Shown in pieces: positions 30,390-40,915 of a DNA stretch of 46,262 nt. The DNA comes from Symbiodinium natans. Lineage: Eukaryota > Sar > Dinophyceae > Suessiales > Symbiodiniaceae. Positions within the stretch are counted from its first letter, which is position 1. Every line of letters begins with the position of its first letter. A program made the translations under genes and the position numbers. The stretch is taken from the NCBI GenBank assembly GCA_905221605.1, contig CAJNDS010000524.1, positions 894,581 to 940,842 on the forward strand, written 5' to 3'. Under the pieces are notes generated by a model. The model was not told where the DNA came from. It made no database searches and saw only the letters and a program-made list of their open reading frames with translations.

Positions 30390-30611
30390 GGAGATCAGCT
30401 AGCGAAACGCTAGAGTTTTTCTCTCGGGAACCATGGGATTTCTGCCACTCGTGCTAAAAGAGAATCTGTCCGAGTGCTTGATCACGTTGGCTATCTTCTC
30501 ATGTGAGCTACACATGTTTACAGAGCGACGCTCATCCCCACCAAATCCCACCAACCTCGGGAGGTATGGGCCGGGGGGCTGTTGGTGGGGTGGGAGGATT
30601 GGCTAGTGTAC
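30390..30611 (+). repeat. split direct repeat B2 (right end of YR element)
   Basis: 222-bp copy of B1. The element ends at the GTGTAC shared with B1. Beyond it, from TTTAATGAG on, the sequence no longer matches and GCTA becomes rare. Confidence 0.95.
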
Positions 30612-33600
30612 TTTAATGAGTCGGAGCTCCTGAAATATCTTGCTTGCCCGACGAGCCATCCCAAACGCTTTTACAGGGTCCCGAGCTTGTAGATCTCGTA
30701 GGGCGAGGGCAATGCGGGTTTTAGGTCGAGGTCGCGAGTCTTCAGGTCGCGAGTCTTCTCCTCCTCATGATTTCAGCTATTCGGTGAGGCTGCCAAATCT
30801 CACAAGTTGCATGATGAACCGAGCACGGCAATCCAGGCGAAAGGGGGCTTCTTTGATGCCGCCCCGAGCCTGTTTGCGGACTCTCCTCAAAATTCGTCTG
30901 AAGTCACGGGGGTACGCAGTGGTACTCGTACGTAATGAAATCATATGACAAGCCAGGAGAACCTGCATTTCGAGAAGGGAACGGCTTCTCTCGTGGACAC
31001 CTGCGAGGCCATCCTCAAAGATGTGTCCGCTGGTACTCGTATTCGTAGTACACTCCTGAGCTCCAAGGCAACACGTTGAGGAATGACAAGAAGGAAGACG
31101 TGATCGCGGAGTGCGAAGATCGACGTGCATGGATGTCTGCCTACAGTCTGGTTCGGATCAGGGTGGCAGCGACTCCCCTCCTGTGTGCGTGGCACTGGAT
31201 ACACGAAGGTGACGGACGCAACGTATGAGTGCCGCGATTCGGCACATCCGACCGCTGCAAAGGCATTGTTCGAATCGCCAGTACACGGAGCCAAAGATGG
31301 ACAGGGATCCCTCCTGGGGACCCTAGAGCCCCAAGGTGGCGCCAAAACAGAAGCAAGAGGAAGTTGCGTCCACAGGGGGCTGCCGGCTGCTCTCAGACCT
31401 CTACACCTAGGACAGCATTGACAGCAACATCCCAGAGTGCCATGGGAACCGTACCAATACAGAGCTTGAATTGCTCCAAACTACGCCGAATTCTACTTTT
31501 TACTTTGGTAATTAGGCTGCACGCGTTTCTTTGGCACTCTCGGCGATGGGTCCCTGTGCTGTGAGAGGCTGTGGTAGTTCTTTAAGCAACTCAAAGCCGA
31601 TGTCCGGTCCGAGCAAAAGGCTCCCGCATGCGATCGTGAGGCCAAAACTTGTGATTCTTCTTTGGGCACTGTGTGTGTGTGTGTGTGTGTGTCTCGCTTT
31701 GTTGTCGAGATCGTTGATCTGCAGAGAAAGGCCCCGCTGCCTCGCGCCGCGATGCAGCAACCGACCATCACTGTAATCACGAGAGGTCTGGAATCGGTGG
31801 TCCAAGGCAATCTTGATAACAGTTTCGGGCACTCTGCAAGGGCCGTGTTGGAACTCGATTGCTATCTGCGGGAACTGGTGCCAGGTTCTTTCGCTTCACA
31901 CTTTCCAGATCCGACGTACATGTCTGTAAACCCAACGCTACGTGGGGGCTGTTGGAATGGCAATGCCCTGTGCAAGTTTTACGGGCGGCATAGACATCCT
32001 CAGCATTCATGCGTCGTGCAGTGAACCTCGTGACGTGGGGAGCTTTGTGTCACTAAAGAGGACCGCAAGCAGCGCGCCCAATTCCTCCGTATCTGCTTTC
32101 TGTCATGAAGCACGGCAGTGTCTGAATTGCCTCGTACCTCAAGCTGAGCGCAAAAGCGTGCCATGGGTAACATGGTCAGTCTGGCTGGAAGCAGACCTTA
32201 GCGCACCCTAGGTGTCAACGCAGAGCCATAGTGTGGAAACGTGCTGAAAGCCGCATGTCGCCCCTAGATATCTTTTCAGGAAAGCCTAGAAGCTTCTCAT
32301 GGCGAGCACAGGGCAAGTCGAGCAAGTCTAGGCTTGCTCCTGTGGCAGCTTATGCTACTATGCCGGAGGCTCAGCATCGGGGGCGCAGACCACCTGCAAC
32401 ATAATCCTCTCGGACTACGCATGTTGCCGCTTGCGCGCGCTAGCCACGGCAGCTCAAATCACCCAAGGCGGCGGCGGCATGGAGGACCATCCGAGGGGCA
32501 CGAACAACCGGTGGCCCTCCAAGTGAAATTCCACTGCATGCAAATAGATTGATTACAAGAAGGTCCTCTGCATCAAAGCACTCAGGCCTTGGAGCTTGTG
32601 AGCAGGAGCAGGAGAGCCAAGTTTTCTCGTGCCGTCGCTTCGCTTAGCGGCTTAGCGCTTTTCCTTAGCCTCCTTCCTTGTTGCCAGAGCCGAAGCACCC
32701 CATTGGTGACACCTCTCAGTGGCAGTCGCACGGCTTTGCGCGTTTGCAGGACGCTCGATGGCTTGATCGAGCATGGCTTGCTAGAGCGGGTTTGCGAGAT
32801 GCTGCCAGCACTGGAGGCGCCCAGAGCTACTTGATGCATGCATGGCATGATGGGCATGATATTGCAGTGACCGCGCTGGATAAGAAACGCATTACACTCA
32901 GCCTTGATTCTGAAACCAGTCGCTTTTCGATTGAGGAGCCAGTGCCTCACATGTTACACGACCTTCCCGAAATAAGAAATCCAGCCCCTCAATTTCTTCA
33001 CTCCACAACCCCCTCACCGCTGAGAAATCCAGCCCTTCATTTCCTGAAATTGTAAACGCTTGCACGCGCCGCCTCGGCAGCTGGGCCGGCCCGACGCAGG
33101 GTGTAGCGTCCGCAGACGAAGGAAAGCCAAAGTCATACGTCACTTGGTGCAGATCCACTTGCGTCCAATGACGTGCTGTTCTTGGTGTTTTTTTTTGCAG
33201 CAGACTGACTGAATTTGCTTCTGCCTCCTGCCGAGCCGAACTTTGCTCACCCCTCCGCCCCACTGTGGGACCCAGAGACCACGACGACAAAAAAACATTA
33301 AAAGACTGCCGCTTCTTTGAACCCGCTGGGCCCCTTGGGACCCTTTCTGGGGCCCCTCTGGAACGCCTCCCTTCCCCCTGAACTCATACCTCAGGCTGAG
33401 AGCACCCTCGAGCTTTTATGTAGTTAATGCTAAGTTCTGATGATCACTGTATATCAATGTGGTTGGGAATAGTGCTGAAATGTTCCCGACAGACAGACAG
33501 AACAGTTCCGAGTTGTGCGAAATGTTGCCGAACTAGAATCAGGAAAGTAGCTCGGAATAGCATGCCACCCACTTGCTCCTGTTCTCTTCAAATCCAGTAA

Positions 33601-33667
33601 GCTGAAAGCTAAACTTCAACACTGGGCTCTGGAAGGTGAGACACAATCCTTCTTGGGGGGGGCTAAG

Positions 33668-33670
<3 letters not shown>
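30612..33670. other. gene-poor interval right of the YR element
   Basis: No recognised protein. It holds a 14-bp tandem duplication at about 30727-30755, the GT microsatellite at 31671-31692 and a small direct repeat at 32977-32999 and 33021-33044. A frame at 32589-32834 has a hydrophobic stretch resembling a signal peptide but nothing else in support. Confidence 0.45.
31671..31692 (+). repeat. GT microsatellite
   Basis: Eleven uninterrupted GT units. Confidence 0.95.
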
Positions 33671-33756
<86 letters not shown>

Positions 33757-33757
33757 C
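33671..33757 (+). repeat. GA microsatellite
   Basis: About 87 bases of GA repeats with two AAAG interruptions. Fully purine on the plus strand. Confidence 0.95.
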
Positions 33758-33800
33758 GAGGGCCCACAAGCAGCAGAGAAAGCAAGGGCTGTGGATTTGC

Positions 33801-33833
33801 AGGGTTTCAGGGTTTAGGGCCTAGGGTTTAAGG
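33801..33833 (-). repeat. short telomere-like tract (TTTAGGG-type)
   Basis: A few imperfect TTTAGGG units. The G-rich strand is on the plus strand, opposite to the array at 7173-7228. Confidence 0.6.
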
Positions 33834-35094
33834 ATTTGTGAAGGTTCAAGAATCAGGCCCCCCCAAATAACCACCCCCCGCCCCCAAGATTCATGGGCTC
33901 AACAGCGCTATCGAACTAGTGCGGATTGAAGTTGCGTGGGGGGTGGTTTACACAGGGCGAAATGGCTGAGGGCGCTAGTTTCGCAATCCATCGATTTCTT
34001 ACACAGTGCCGTCGTTCAACCATAGTTCCACGAGACGACAGTCCTTTGAATGCTGCGTGGCAGGTTGGACGTGCGACTTCTGCTTGCAGAAACATGCAGG
34101 CTTGGTCCAGGGGAATGTTGCCGTGTCTTGCCATGTGTAGCAACGTCGCACTGGGGTCGCTGGAGCTCTCGACTCTCAACTTGCCAGAAGGCTTTCGCCA
34201 AAGAGGCTGGGAACATGAGAATGCCTTCAGTGGAGAAGTTGCCGTACTGCTTAACTTTCTGATGGTTCCGATGCCTGCGTCCTTGGAAGCAGCTGGCAAA
34301 GCGTGTCGAGAGGTGCTCCCGCTTGTGCTGGCAGCTCGATATCGGCCAGGGTGGTGATCCGAGAGAGCTGCAGGAAATCGAAAGGCTGACGCTCATGAAT
34401 CGGGCTGACAAAGGCTGCGACTTCAAACAGCGTCTGCCAGTGAGGACTCGTGATGGCTGCTTGATTCTGCATTTTAGTCATGGCTGCGGGCAAAAGCACC
34501 AGAAGTGCAGGCAGCTACGTTCTTTGACTGGATGCGGGACACGCATCAGTGGCACTCCGGGCCCAACACGTCGCTCCATTCTTAGCCGTTTTCACGCGAA
34601 TGCTTGAGTACTCGAAACATGGACGAGTGGAGCAAATCAGGAAGCCGTTCAACGTCGCCAAACCAGGCATGGCACTTCCCACTGAGCATCCAGCTTTCCA
34701 AGATGAAGATGGCAGACTAAGCCCATGAGTCAGGCTGTGTGGCCGGAGATGATGGTGCGTGGCAATCCTCCCGGCTTGGTCAGAGCAAGGGCAGTGCAGA
34801 ATAGTGCAGATCTTGGGGTGCTCGAATCGTCTTGAGGATCTTTCTGGAGGCGGGCACTGACTGGTTGGGGCCGGCTCCTGAGGACCAGGGAACGTGGAGA
34901 ATCATCATCGTAAGCATGGCAGCCTCATGATGCTAATGCGGCCCCGGCAGGTTCCAGGGCTTGTACTGCAACTTCTCCAGCCCGCGCAAGCCCAGATGGG
35001 TGGGCTCTATGCCTCACAATGCTTCATACTTTATATCAATCTCGTAGGAGGTTGCGGATGGAGTACAATTAGAATTTAGAGGCATAAGACCTTA
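33834..35094. other. gene-poor interval
   Basis: Overlapping frames on both strands (for example 33926-34357 plus and 34016-34426 minus). None has a motif I recognise. Confidence 0.45.
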
Positions 35095-35568
35095 TTGCCT
35101 GGGCAGGTGTCGTTCCGACTCTGCCTGCAAACGCTTGAATTTTCCTGCGGGTTCTTCGCGCTGCTGGCCCCTCAGAACCAGCAGAAGTCTTTGCAGTTTG
35201 TCTGTGTTTCCACCTTTCTTCGCGGAAGGTCAGCTGACAGACGAACCTGGGGACTGCAACCGCTGGTTTTCATCTTCAACTACAGAGGGGATGACATGCA
35301 AACCGTGATTCAAGCATGTGTTGAGGTCGTGACCGCATATGCACCCGCTGCATGCACGCTTCCCTGGCTCCTTTGCTGCCAGGGCAAGCGCTGCTTTGCT
35401 TTGCAAACGCAGCCAGTGACCGGCGACCTGCATGTTCTGCAGCTGGAGAAGGCGGGGAATCTGCCACTTTTGATTCGAAACTTGGGCCGGTGCAGAGCCT
35501 GCCAGGAGCAGATCCTTGCTGGAGTTCCCTACGAGGTTTCCGTTCACCTGGACTGGCCGATGCCTTAG
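35095..35568 (+). CDS. possible exon of an unrecognised protein
   Basis: A 157-codon open stretch with a more protein-like mix than its neighbours, including LQPLVFIFNYRGDDM, VIQACVEVVTAYAPAAC, RCFALQTQPVTGDLHVLQLEKAGNLPLLIR and CRACQEQILAGVPYEVSVHLDWPMP. CAG at 35106-35108 could be an acceptor (AG|GTG). CRAC is half of a zinc-knuckle pattern. Overlapping frames on the other strand are shorter and low in complexity. I recognise no family, and a chance frame is possible. Confidence 0.35.
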   Translation: MPGQVSFRLCLQTLEFSCGFFALLAPQNQQKSLQFVCVSTFLRGRSADRRTWGLQPLVFIFNYRGDDMQTVIQACVEVVTAYAPAACTLPWLLCCQGKRCFALQTQPVTGDLHVLQLEKAGNLPLLIRNLGRCRACQEQILAGVPYEVSVHLDWPMP

Positions 35569-35713
35569 GCTGTACGTCTAACGTTACGTTGCGTGTTCAC
35601 TACACAGCATATTATAAAGACATACCTGACATGCCCTTCCCCCCCAAGACAACCCGGCCACATGAAAACTCGCAGCCCAACAGGCCGACCCATCCATCCA
35701 AAAGCCACCTTCA

Positions 35714-35716
<3 letters not shown>

Positions 35717-35744
<28 letters not shown>
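35717..35744 (+). repeat. CA microsatellite
   Basis: About 14 CA units. Confidence 0.95.
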
Positions 35745-36216
35745 GTCCCTCGAATGACGCGAATCATCCGGATCTCAAGAATTTGCTTTTCGATTTTGTT
35801 TGGCAGCAGATTTCGCTCAAGTCAAGGTATACATGATATATATATATATATTCTGAAGAGTTGCTTTAAGGTAACGGCACGTTCTCTTCATAAAAATGCA
35901 AATCTGAAAGTTCAAGGAAGTAGGCTCCCAGATATCATGGAAGTCCGAGACTTTATACACTGGGGCTGCTTAATTACAAGCAATTCATTCAATAGACCGA
36001 CTCCGGATTTGAGGGTGCAGGTAAAGCTTCATTTTCTTAGAAGCAGGTACGCTGAAGACTGCGAAAACTAACAAGATGACACCACCCCTTCGAAGAAACT
36101 TATTTCCCATCTTTGTTGTTGCTATTCGAACGAATATCTCCCTACTGCCCACGACATACACGCACATAAAAGAAGCATTCTTTGAGGTTTTAGGGTAAAG
36201 GCCCTTGTGTCTTCCA

Positions 36217-36236
36217 ACACACACACACACACACAC

Positions 36237-36268
<32 letters not shown>

Positions 36269-36303
36269 GCACACCCGCACACGCACGCACACACACACAC
36301 ACA
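36217..36303 (+). repeat. CA-rich microsatellite with CCCACC interruptions
   Basis: About 87 bases of CA repeat with CCCACCCA and ACGC variants. Confidence 0.95.
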
Positions 36304-37754
36304 GAAGATGCACTTGACATCCCTACGAACTACGAACATGCACTAGATTCCACATTCCCTGGAAGTAATACATTCGAAAGTTCAAGGAAGCCAACTATCC
36401 CAGAGATGGTTTTACATGAGAAAGCGCTTACAAGCGAGTCATTTTCCAATTTTATGTATGCATGTATGGTCAGGGCAAGCTGTGCTCTAAGTGTCCACAG
36501 AGCATGTCTCCCCGCATCCAAAGCCGGCCGCTGACAGCCCCCCTCGTCCGGGGACTGTTGCCCAGAGTTTTGGAGCATGATGTTGAGGCACCGCGGGCTG
36601 GTCGTCCTGCCCCCCCTAAACAAGATAGAAGATAGAATACAGAATATTGAAGCAGAAAGCAGATGACAGAACGCATATGTATATGTAGATAACCCTGAGC
36701 TCCAGGGATTGTGGCCTCCTGGAGCTCTTCATCGATGGGGCTTGCGTCCTGAGAGAGATTCCATTTCAGGCTGCTTGCGTGCTTGAGTGTGTTGTTTCCG
36801 GAGCCCAAAGCTTCCCAAAAAAGAATCCAAATTGGCAGGCAGACCTGGAGCCGCGATACATTGGTCGGTACCGCAGCTTCAACTCTTTGCTTTTGCAACT
36901 TCGTTTTGCTGCGCAACAGGTCTGTACAATTGGAGAAGCCGTGCAGCCTGTGGCTTCTCAGAGCCGGGAACGTAGTTGAGCGACTATTGAGCAATTCTTA
37001 GTAGCAGTACCGCAGTGCTTTGAATTGGCACCGGATCGTCAGGATTTTGGTTGGCAGTGATCGACCGTATCCTGTGGAAGAATCCCCCCAACAGATTTGG
37101 AGGCAGTGACTGAGAGCCATCAGGAGCATGCTGAGGCTGTTATGGCATAAATCAAAGTCGTGAGATTGCCAGGGTGTCGGAGAGCCAGAACCGCCGCGAG
37201 AGAGGCCCGGTCCTTTTCAGCCTTTTGCATTCTTGTTGGATCATTGGTGGTATGCCTGGTACTGTGGAACTTGAAAGGCTCTTCTCCGCACAGGACACCG
37301 CAAAGGGACATGCTTCACATTACATGTGCGTGCCGCACCCATCATGTTAGTCTCAAATTGATGCAGGACACATTGGCTGGTGGCGTTTATTCTTCTGCTG
37401 CTTATTGTGGCGATGTTCTCAATAATTGTCTCGATGTATTGCCAGCATGTGCTTTGTACCTGGTGCCCTGAGATGTCATGACTGTCATGCACCGACCGAC
37501 AGTGAGGTGACGATCTCATACTGCTTGCGTGGGCACCAAGACATTTCGTAAAAAGACTTGTGCTGCTTCGTCATGCAGCTCAGTGCTACAAGACAAAGAA
37601 ATTGGAAAACTAATTTATGGAATATGATGATACTGAATGGCTCTAAATCATCTTGTTAAATCTAATAGTGATTGATTCGTATCTGTACGAAAATGTTTAT
37701 CTCAAAGTGTTTTCTTACATAATGTTCCTACATATTTTTTCTACATAAAATGGC
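36304..37754. other. gene-poor interval
   Basis: Nothing recognised. Base composition becomes AT-richer from about 37600. Confidence 0.5.
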
Positions 37755-37884
37755 GTGGCCCTCTTGTGTCATGTCGTCTGTGCGCGTCGACCTTGGACCG
37801 TTTCAGAGAAAATTTTGGGAAGCTTCACGAGAGCGCCTGGAAGTTGCAGTTCCACCAAGCGCTGGTTGAATACGTACAACATGC

Positions 37885-38196
37885 TTGTTTCGGGGACTGC
37901 TAGCTCTTCTTCAGTGCCGCAGCAACCGTGCGGTTGTTGCTGCCGACAAGCGTGGCGGTCGAAGCGGTGCAGCACGGATAGCCTTAGGCGGAGAAAGCCA
38001 GCGGTCGTTCTGTTCCGTAACTTGGAAGCGGCGCAAAATGCCCGAGAGACGTGGTTGCAACCCACACTTTGGCGAAGGACAAAGACCTTGGTCTTCGGCT
38101 AGCAAGGTACATGGCACTTGGTGCTCACAGAAAGTGCAGGAGTTTGTTCCGACCAAAGGCAAAGGGAAGGACAAGGAATCCCGGTCTCCAAAATAA
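37885..38196 (+). CDS. possible 3' exon or gag-like tail, unrecognised
   Basis: The frame ends in VPTKGKGKDKESRSPK, a lysine-rich tail like those of dinoflagellate proteins and retroelement gag ends. It also has a Cys pair region (CNPH, WCSQK). An overlapping frame (37755-38102) is equally long. The following 350 bases are T/G-rich and look like a 3' UTR. Support is weak. Confidence 0.25.
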   Translation: MFRGLLALLQCRSNRAVVAADKRGGRSGAARIALGGESQRSFCSVTWKRRKMPERRGCNPHFGEGQRPWSSASKVHGTWCSQKVQEFVPTKGKGKDKESRSPK

Positions 38197-38580
38197 ACCG
38201 TGAGTCAGAGGGTCCAGACGGTGGCACTGGCTCCCGTCACAAAGTCTGACCACGAGGACGGGGAAATCTTTTGGGTTCTTTTCATTTGAGTTCTGTGGCA
38301 TGTGGTGCTGTCTACGTTGCCTTGTTTATGCCCGGGAGCCGTCTGGTACATATTGTTTCTGTTGGGTGCCGTCCCACGGGACTCCGGTCTGTTTCGGGTC
38401 CTCGCGGCGGTTGGTTGTGTTTTCGTCTTTTGATTTTCGTGCGTTCGTTCGTTTCGGGGCCTCGTGGCTTATTGTATCCCTCATTTGAATTGTTTGCTTT
38501 TGTATCTTGTGTTATTTTTCTCTACTAATTTGAAATGGGTGCGGCTCAAAAGTCTAGTTTGTAATAAAATCGTTCTGTTT

Positions 38581-38646
38581 ACGATAAGTAATCTACGATA
38601 AACTTCCATGATAAATTTCTATGATAAGCCCTTACGATAAATTCTT
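38581..38646 (+). repeat. 13-bp tandem repeat, five imperfect copies
   Basis: The units start ACGATAA or ATGATAA and run 13-14 bases (starts at 38581, 38595, 38608, 38621, 38634). It marks the start of the AT-rich block. Confidence 0.8.
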
Positions 38647-38649
38647 TCT

Positions 38650-40589
38650 TGTAATTGTATGGGTTTCGTATCTTTCTTTCAAGGCAATGCGCAACAATTG
38701 CGACAAATCCCACAATATATATATGAAATAAGTGGGCGTGATATATATATATAATATAGGTGGGTGGCGGGACACTACGAAATAATTGTTGCCTTTAAAA
38801 TCCCTCTCTGTTCGTATTTCTAGACGGCAATACGATCTTTAAATCTATTCTCCATTAAATCGAGATATTATTTAGTTATTTCAATAATGCATGAAATCTT
38901 GAATATTTCTGGAATTTTCATTAAAAAAGATCACGGGGTTATATTCAGAAAATTCCTTGATATATATAAATGAAATTTATCGGAGATTTTCATGAAATTG
39001 ATATCTTGAAATTATCGGGAATTTCACGAAAATGGGCCACGCAATTTGCCGAAAATTTCGCAAAGACGATATGATATGGGTCAGTCGTGCCTTCTATAGG
39101 AAACAAGTAGATGACGATAAATTTCTATCGATCTCGTATTGTATGCGTGTAATTAAGCCCCTTCTGACGCGTCTGCAATTCTTATTGGGTAGATTCTCTC
39201 AGCCGCACAGGCGGCTCAAAGATGCGAAAAGAGAAAGCAACGCCCGAAGTCCCAAAAGGTCCTCAGTGTAAGCCGCAACGGAACGGAATTTGGCGATCTT
39301 TGTCTCGTTGGCTGCTGGGTGTCACGACTGGGTTTATTTCAGAGGATCAAGAAGGATTTCTAACCTCCAAGACCAAAAATCTTCCGAGATGATCCCAAGA
39401 ATGGCAATATACCAAAGAAAGAAAGGATCAAGGCCTCCATATCCCTATACGAAAAAATCGCCGCCGCCCCAGATTAAGGCTGATGCAAAAGAGACAATTC
39501 GGCCATCGCCATATATTCGGCCTGATTATTGAAATGAATATATGGATCCATTCATTTAATTCCCATAAGAAATCATAATCTGATCTATCGACGATACTTC
39601 GTAAAAATATTGATTGATATCATCATTGAAGAGCAATGTCGTTCGGCAAAGCTCCCGGTTTCGAGCATGTTGGGCTAGGCCCAACCACCTGTGCCACGAA
39701 GAAGCTACTGAGCGGACCCAGATCCTTCCAAGTGGTATTATCAATAGAACTCAACCAGGGGCTACAATAATCTCGTCAAATGCGGACGCTCTCCGAGTAG
39801 AACCATGAGCAGCTTCCAAAATCAATTATGAATATCCGAGCATTAGAATACTAATAATATTGATGAGATATGGGTTATGGAAAATCTTCAAATCGATTTT
39901 CTATTTGGATAGATATACCATGCGACATTCTATATATATTGGCAGATATATATGATGCATATCCTGCAGATAGGGACATATGATTAGTGTCAAGTCTTGG
40001 AGATGAATTACTAGATAAAAATAACAAATTAAAGAGGTTTTCCGAGGCACAATACCGTGAAAAATCATATCAGGGATTAAGGCATTTTTCCCCTTCTTCC
40101 TGTCACAAACCGTGCGGCTGTGTTTCCAGGATTGGTACCAGCACAAGACGGATTCCCACTTTCTTAGTGTTCAATCTGGTCATTGATTATTGTTTGAAGC
40201 TGGTATGGTTCTGCAAGCCATGGACCCGGATATCGTTGTGAAGGCATCATGGAGTTGGCGGATTCTCCAGCTTTTCGGCCGAAGATGTGCCGAGAGCTGT
40301 GCTGGGACTCGGAAGAAGCACCAAATCAAGCCTGTGTTGGCCTTTATCAGGGTTTTTCCATTTGCTGCTCGATTATTTCTACTTCAAGCATGGTGATGTG
40401 CCTGATTCGAGGTCTTTCGATATCTTTGAAATTCAAATTTGACCGGATTTCGCTTATGTCACCGCCCGACGCCAAAATTATGCTCATAGCTGCCACAGGA
40501 GGCTTCTGCTCCCAAAAGCGTCAATAAAGACAAGAAATATCTACAAAAGATACTTTCGATAGAAGACACAGAGGGAAAGACGTAGGAAG
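38650..40589. other. AT-rich block without recognised genes
   Basis: Clearly lower in GC than the left 38 kb. It holds short TA repeats at about 38715-38760 and many GAAATT/AATTTC words at 38880-39060. No frame above about 90 codons and no recognised motif. It could be intergenic or decayed retroelement sequence. Confidence 0.6.
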
Positions 40590-40636
40590 CCAAGTCCCGG
40601 CGGCGTGCATTAAAAAGCCCACCACCACCCCCAATT
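40590..40636 (-). repeat. conserved 3'-UTR motif of non-LTR element, copy 1
   Basis: Lies 280 bases past the stop of the minus-strand ORF. Read on the minus strand, it runs AATTGGGGGTGG, then a GG-rich part, TTTAATGCA and a GGG-CTTGG end. It closely matches 45596-45641, which sits at a similar place after the second copy. Confidence 0.75.
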
Positions 40637-40915
40637 CCCGGCGGGACTCAGCTTCCCCATCGAAGACAGACGAGAACACAAAGGATCGAAAGTAGCTCGC
40701 CGAACGTGAGACATTCAAAGTTGGCACAGATACATCACCAACCGCTCCTCGATTGAGGAACGTTCAGACTCAGCGCCCAATCAGAACATATTATCGGCCT
40801 CTCATGAGGATGTTTCCTGCGGAGGGGTCATCCTGGCGAGTCGCGCACAATTCCAAGGTATCCCTGGAACGTCCGAAAAGGATGATCATCGGGTATGCTC
40901 CTTTCAAATGAAACG

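Larger units (their letters stand above)
21132..30611 (+). mobile_element. complete tyrosine-recombinase retrotransposon with split direct repeats
   Basis: A 9.5-kb element laid out A1 (21132-21448), coding region, B1 (29859-30080), A2 (30080-30372), 17-bp spacer, B2 (30390-30611). Split direct repeats of the form A1-B1A2-B2 are the hallmark of PAT-like and Ngaro-like YR retrotransposons. These are thought to integrate a circular DNA by site-specific recombination, using B1A2 to rebuild the ends. The genes in order are YR, a proline-rich ORF, gag, then a methyltransferase-like/RT/RNase H pol. DIRS, PAT and Ngaro elements have the YR last, so this order is unusual. B1 and B2 differ at one of 222 bases. 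A1 and A2 look identical apart from a 24-base block, so insertion looks recent. The element boundaries coincide with a jump in GCTA frequency. Confidence 0.93.

Noticed and set aside
33636-33824. Frame of alternating Arg and Glu
   Set aside because: Translation of the GA microsatellite.
36122-36313. Val/Cys repeat frame
   Set aside because: Translation of the CA microsatellite on the opposite strand.
39455-39480. Possible third copy of the non-LTR 3'-UTR motif
   Set aside because: Only a short C-rich match (CGCCGCC...ATTAAGG) without the flanking parts; chance is likely in this context.
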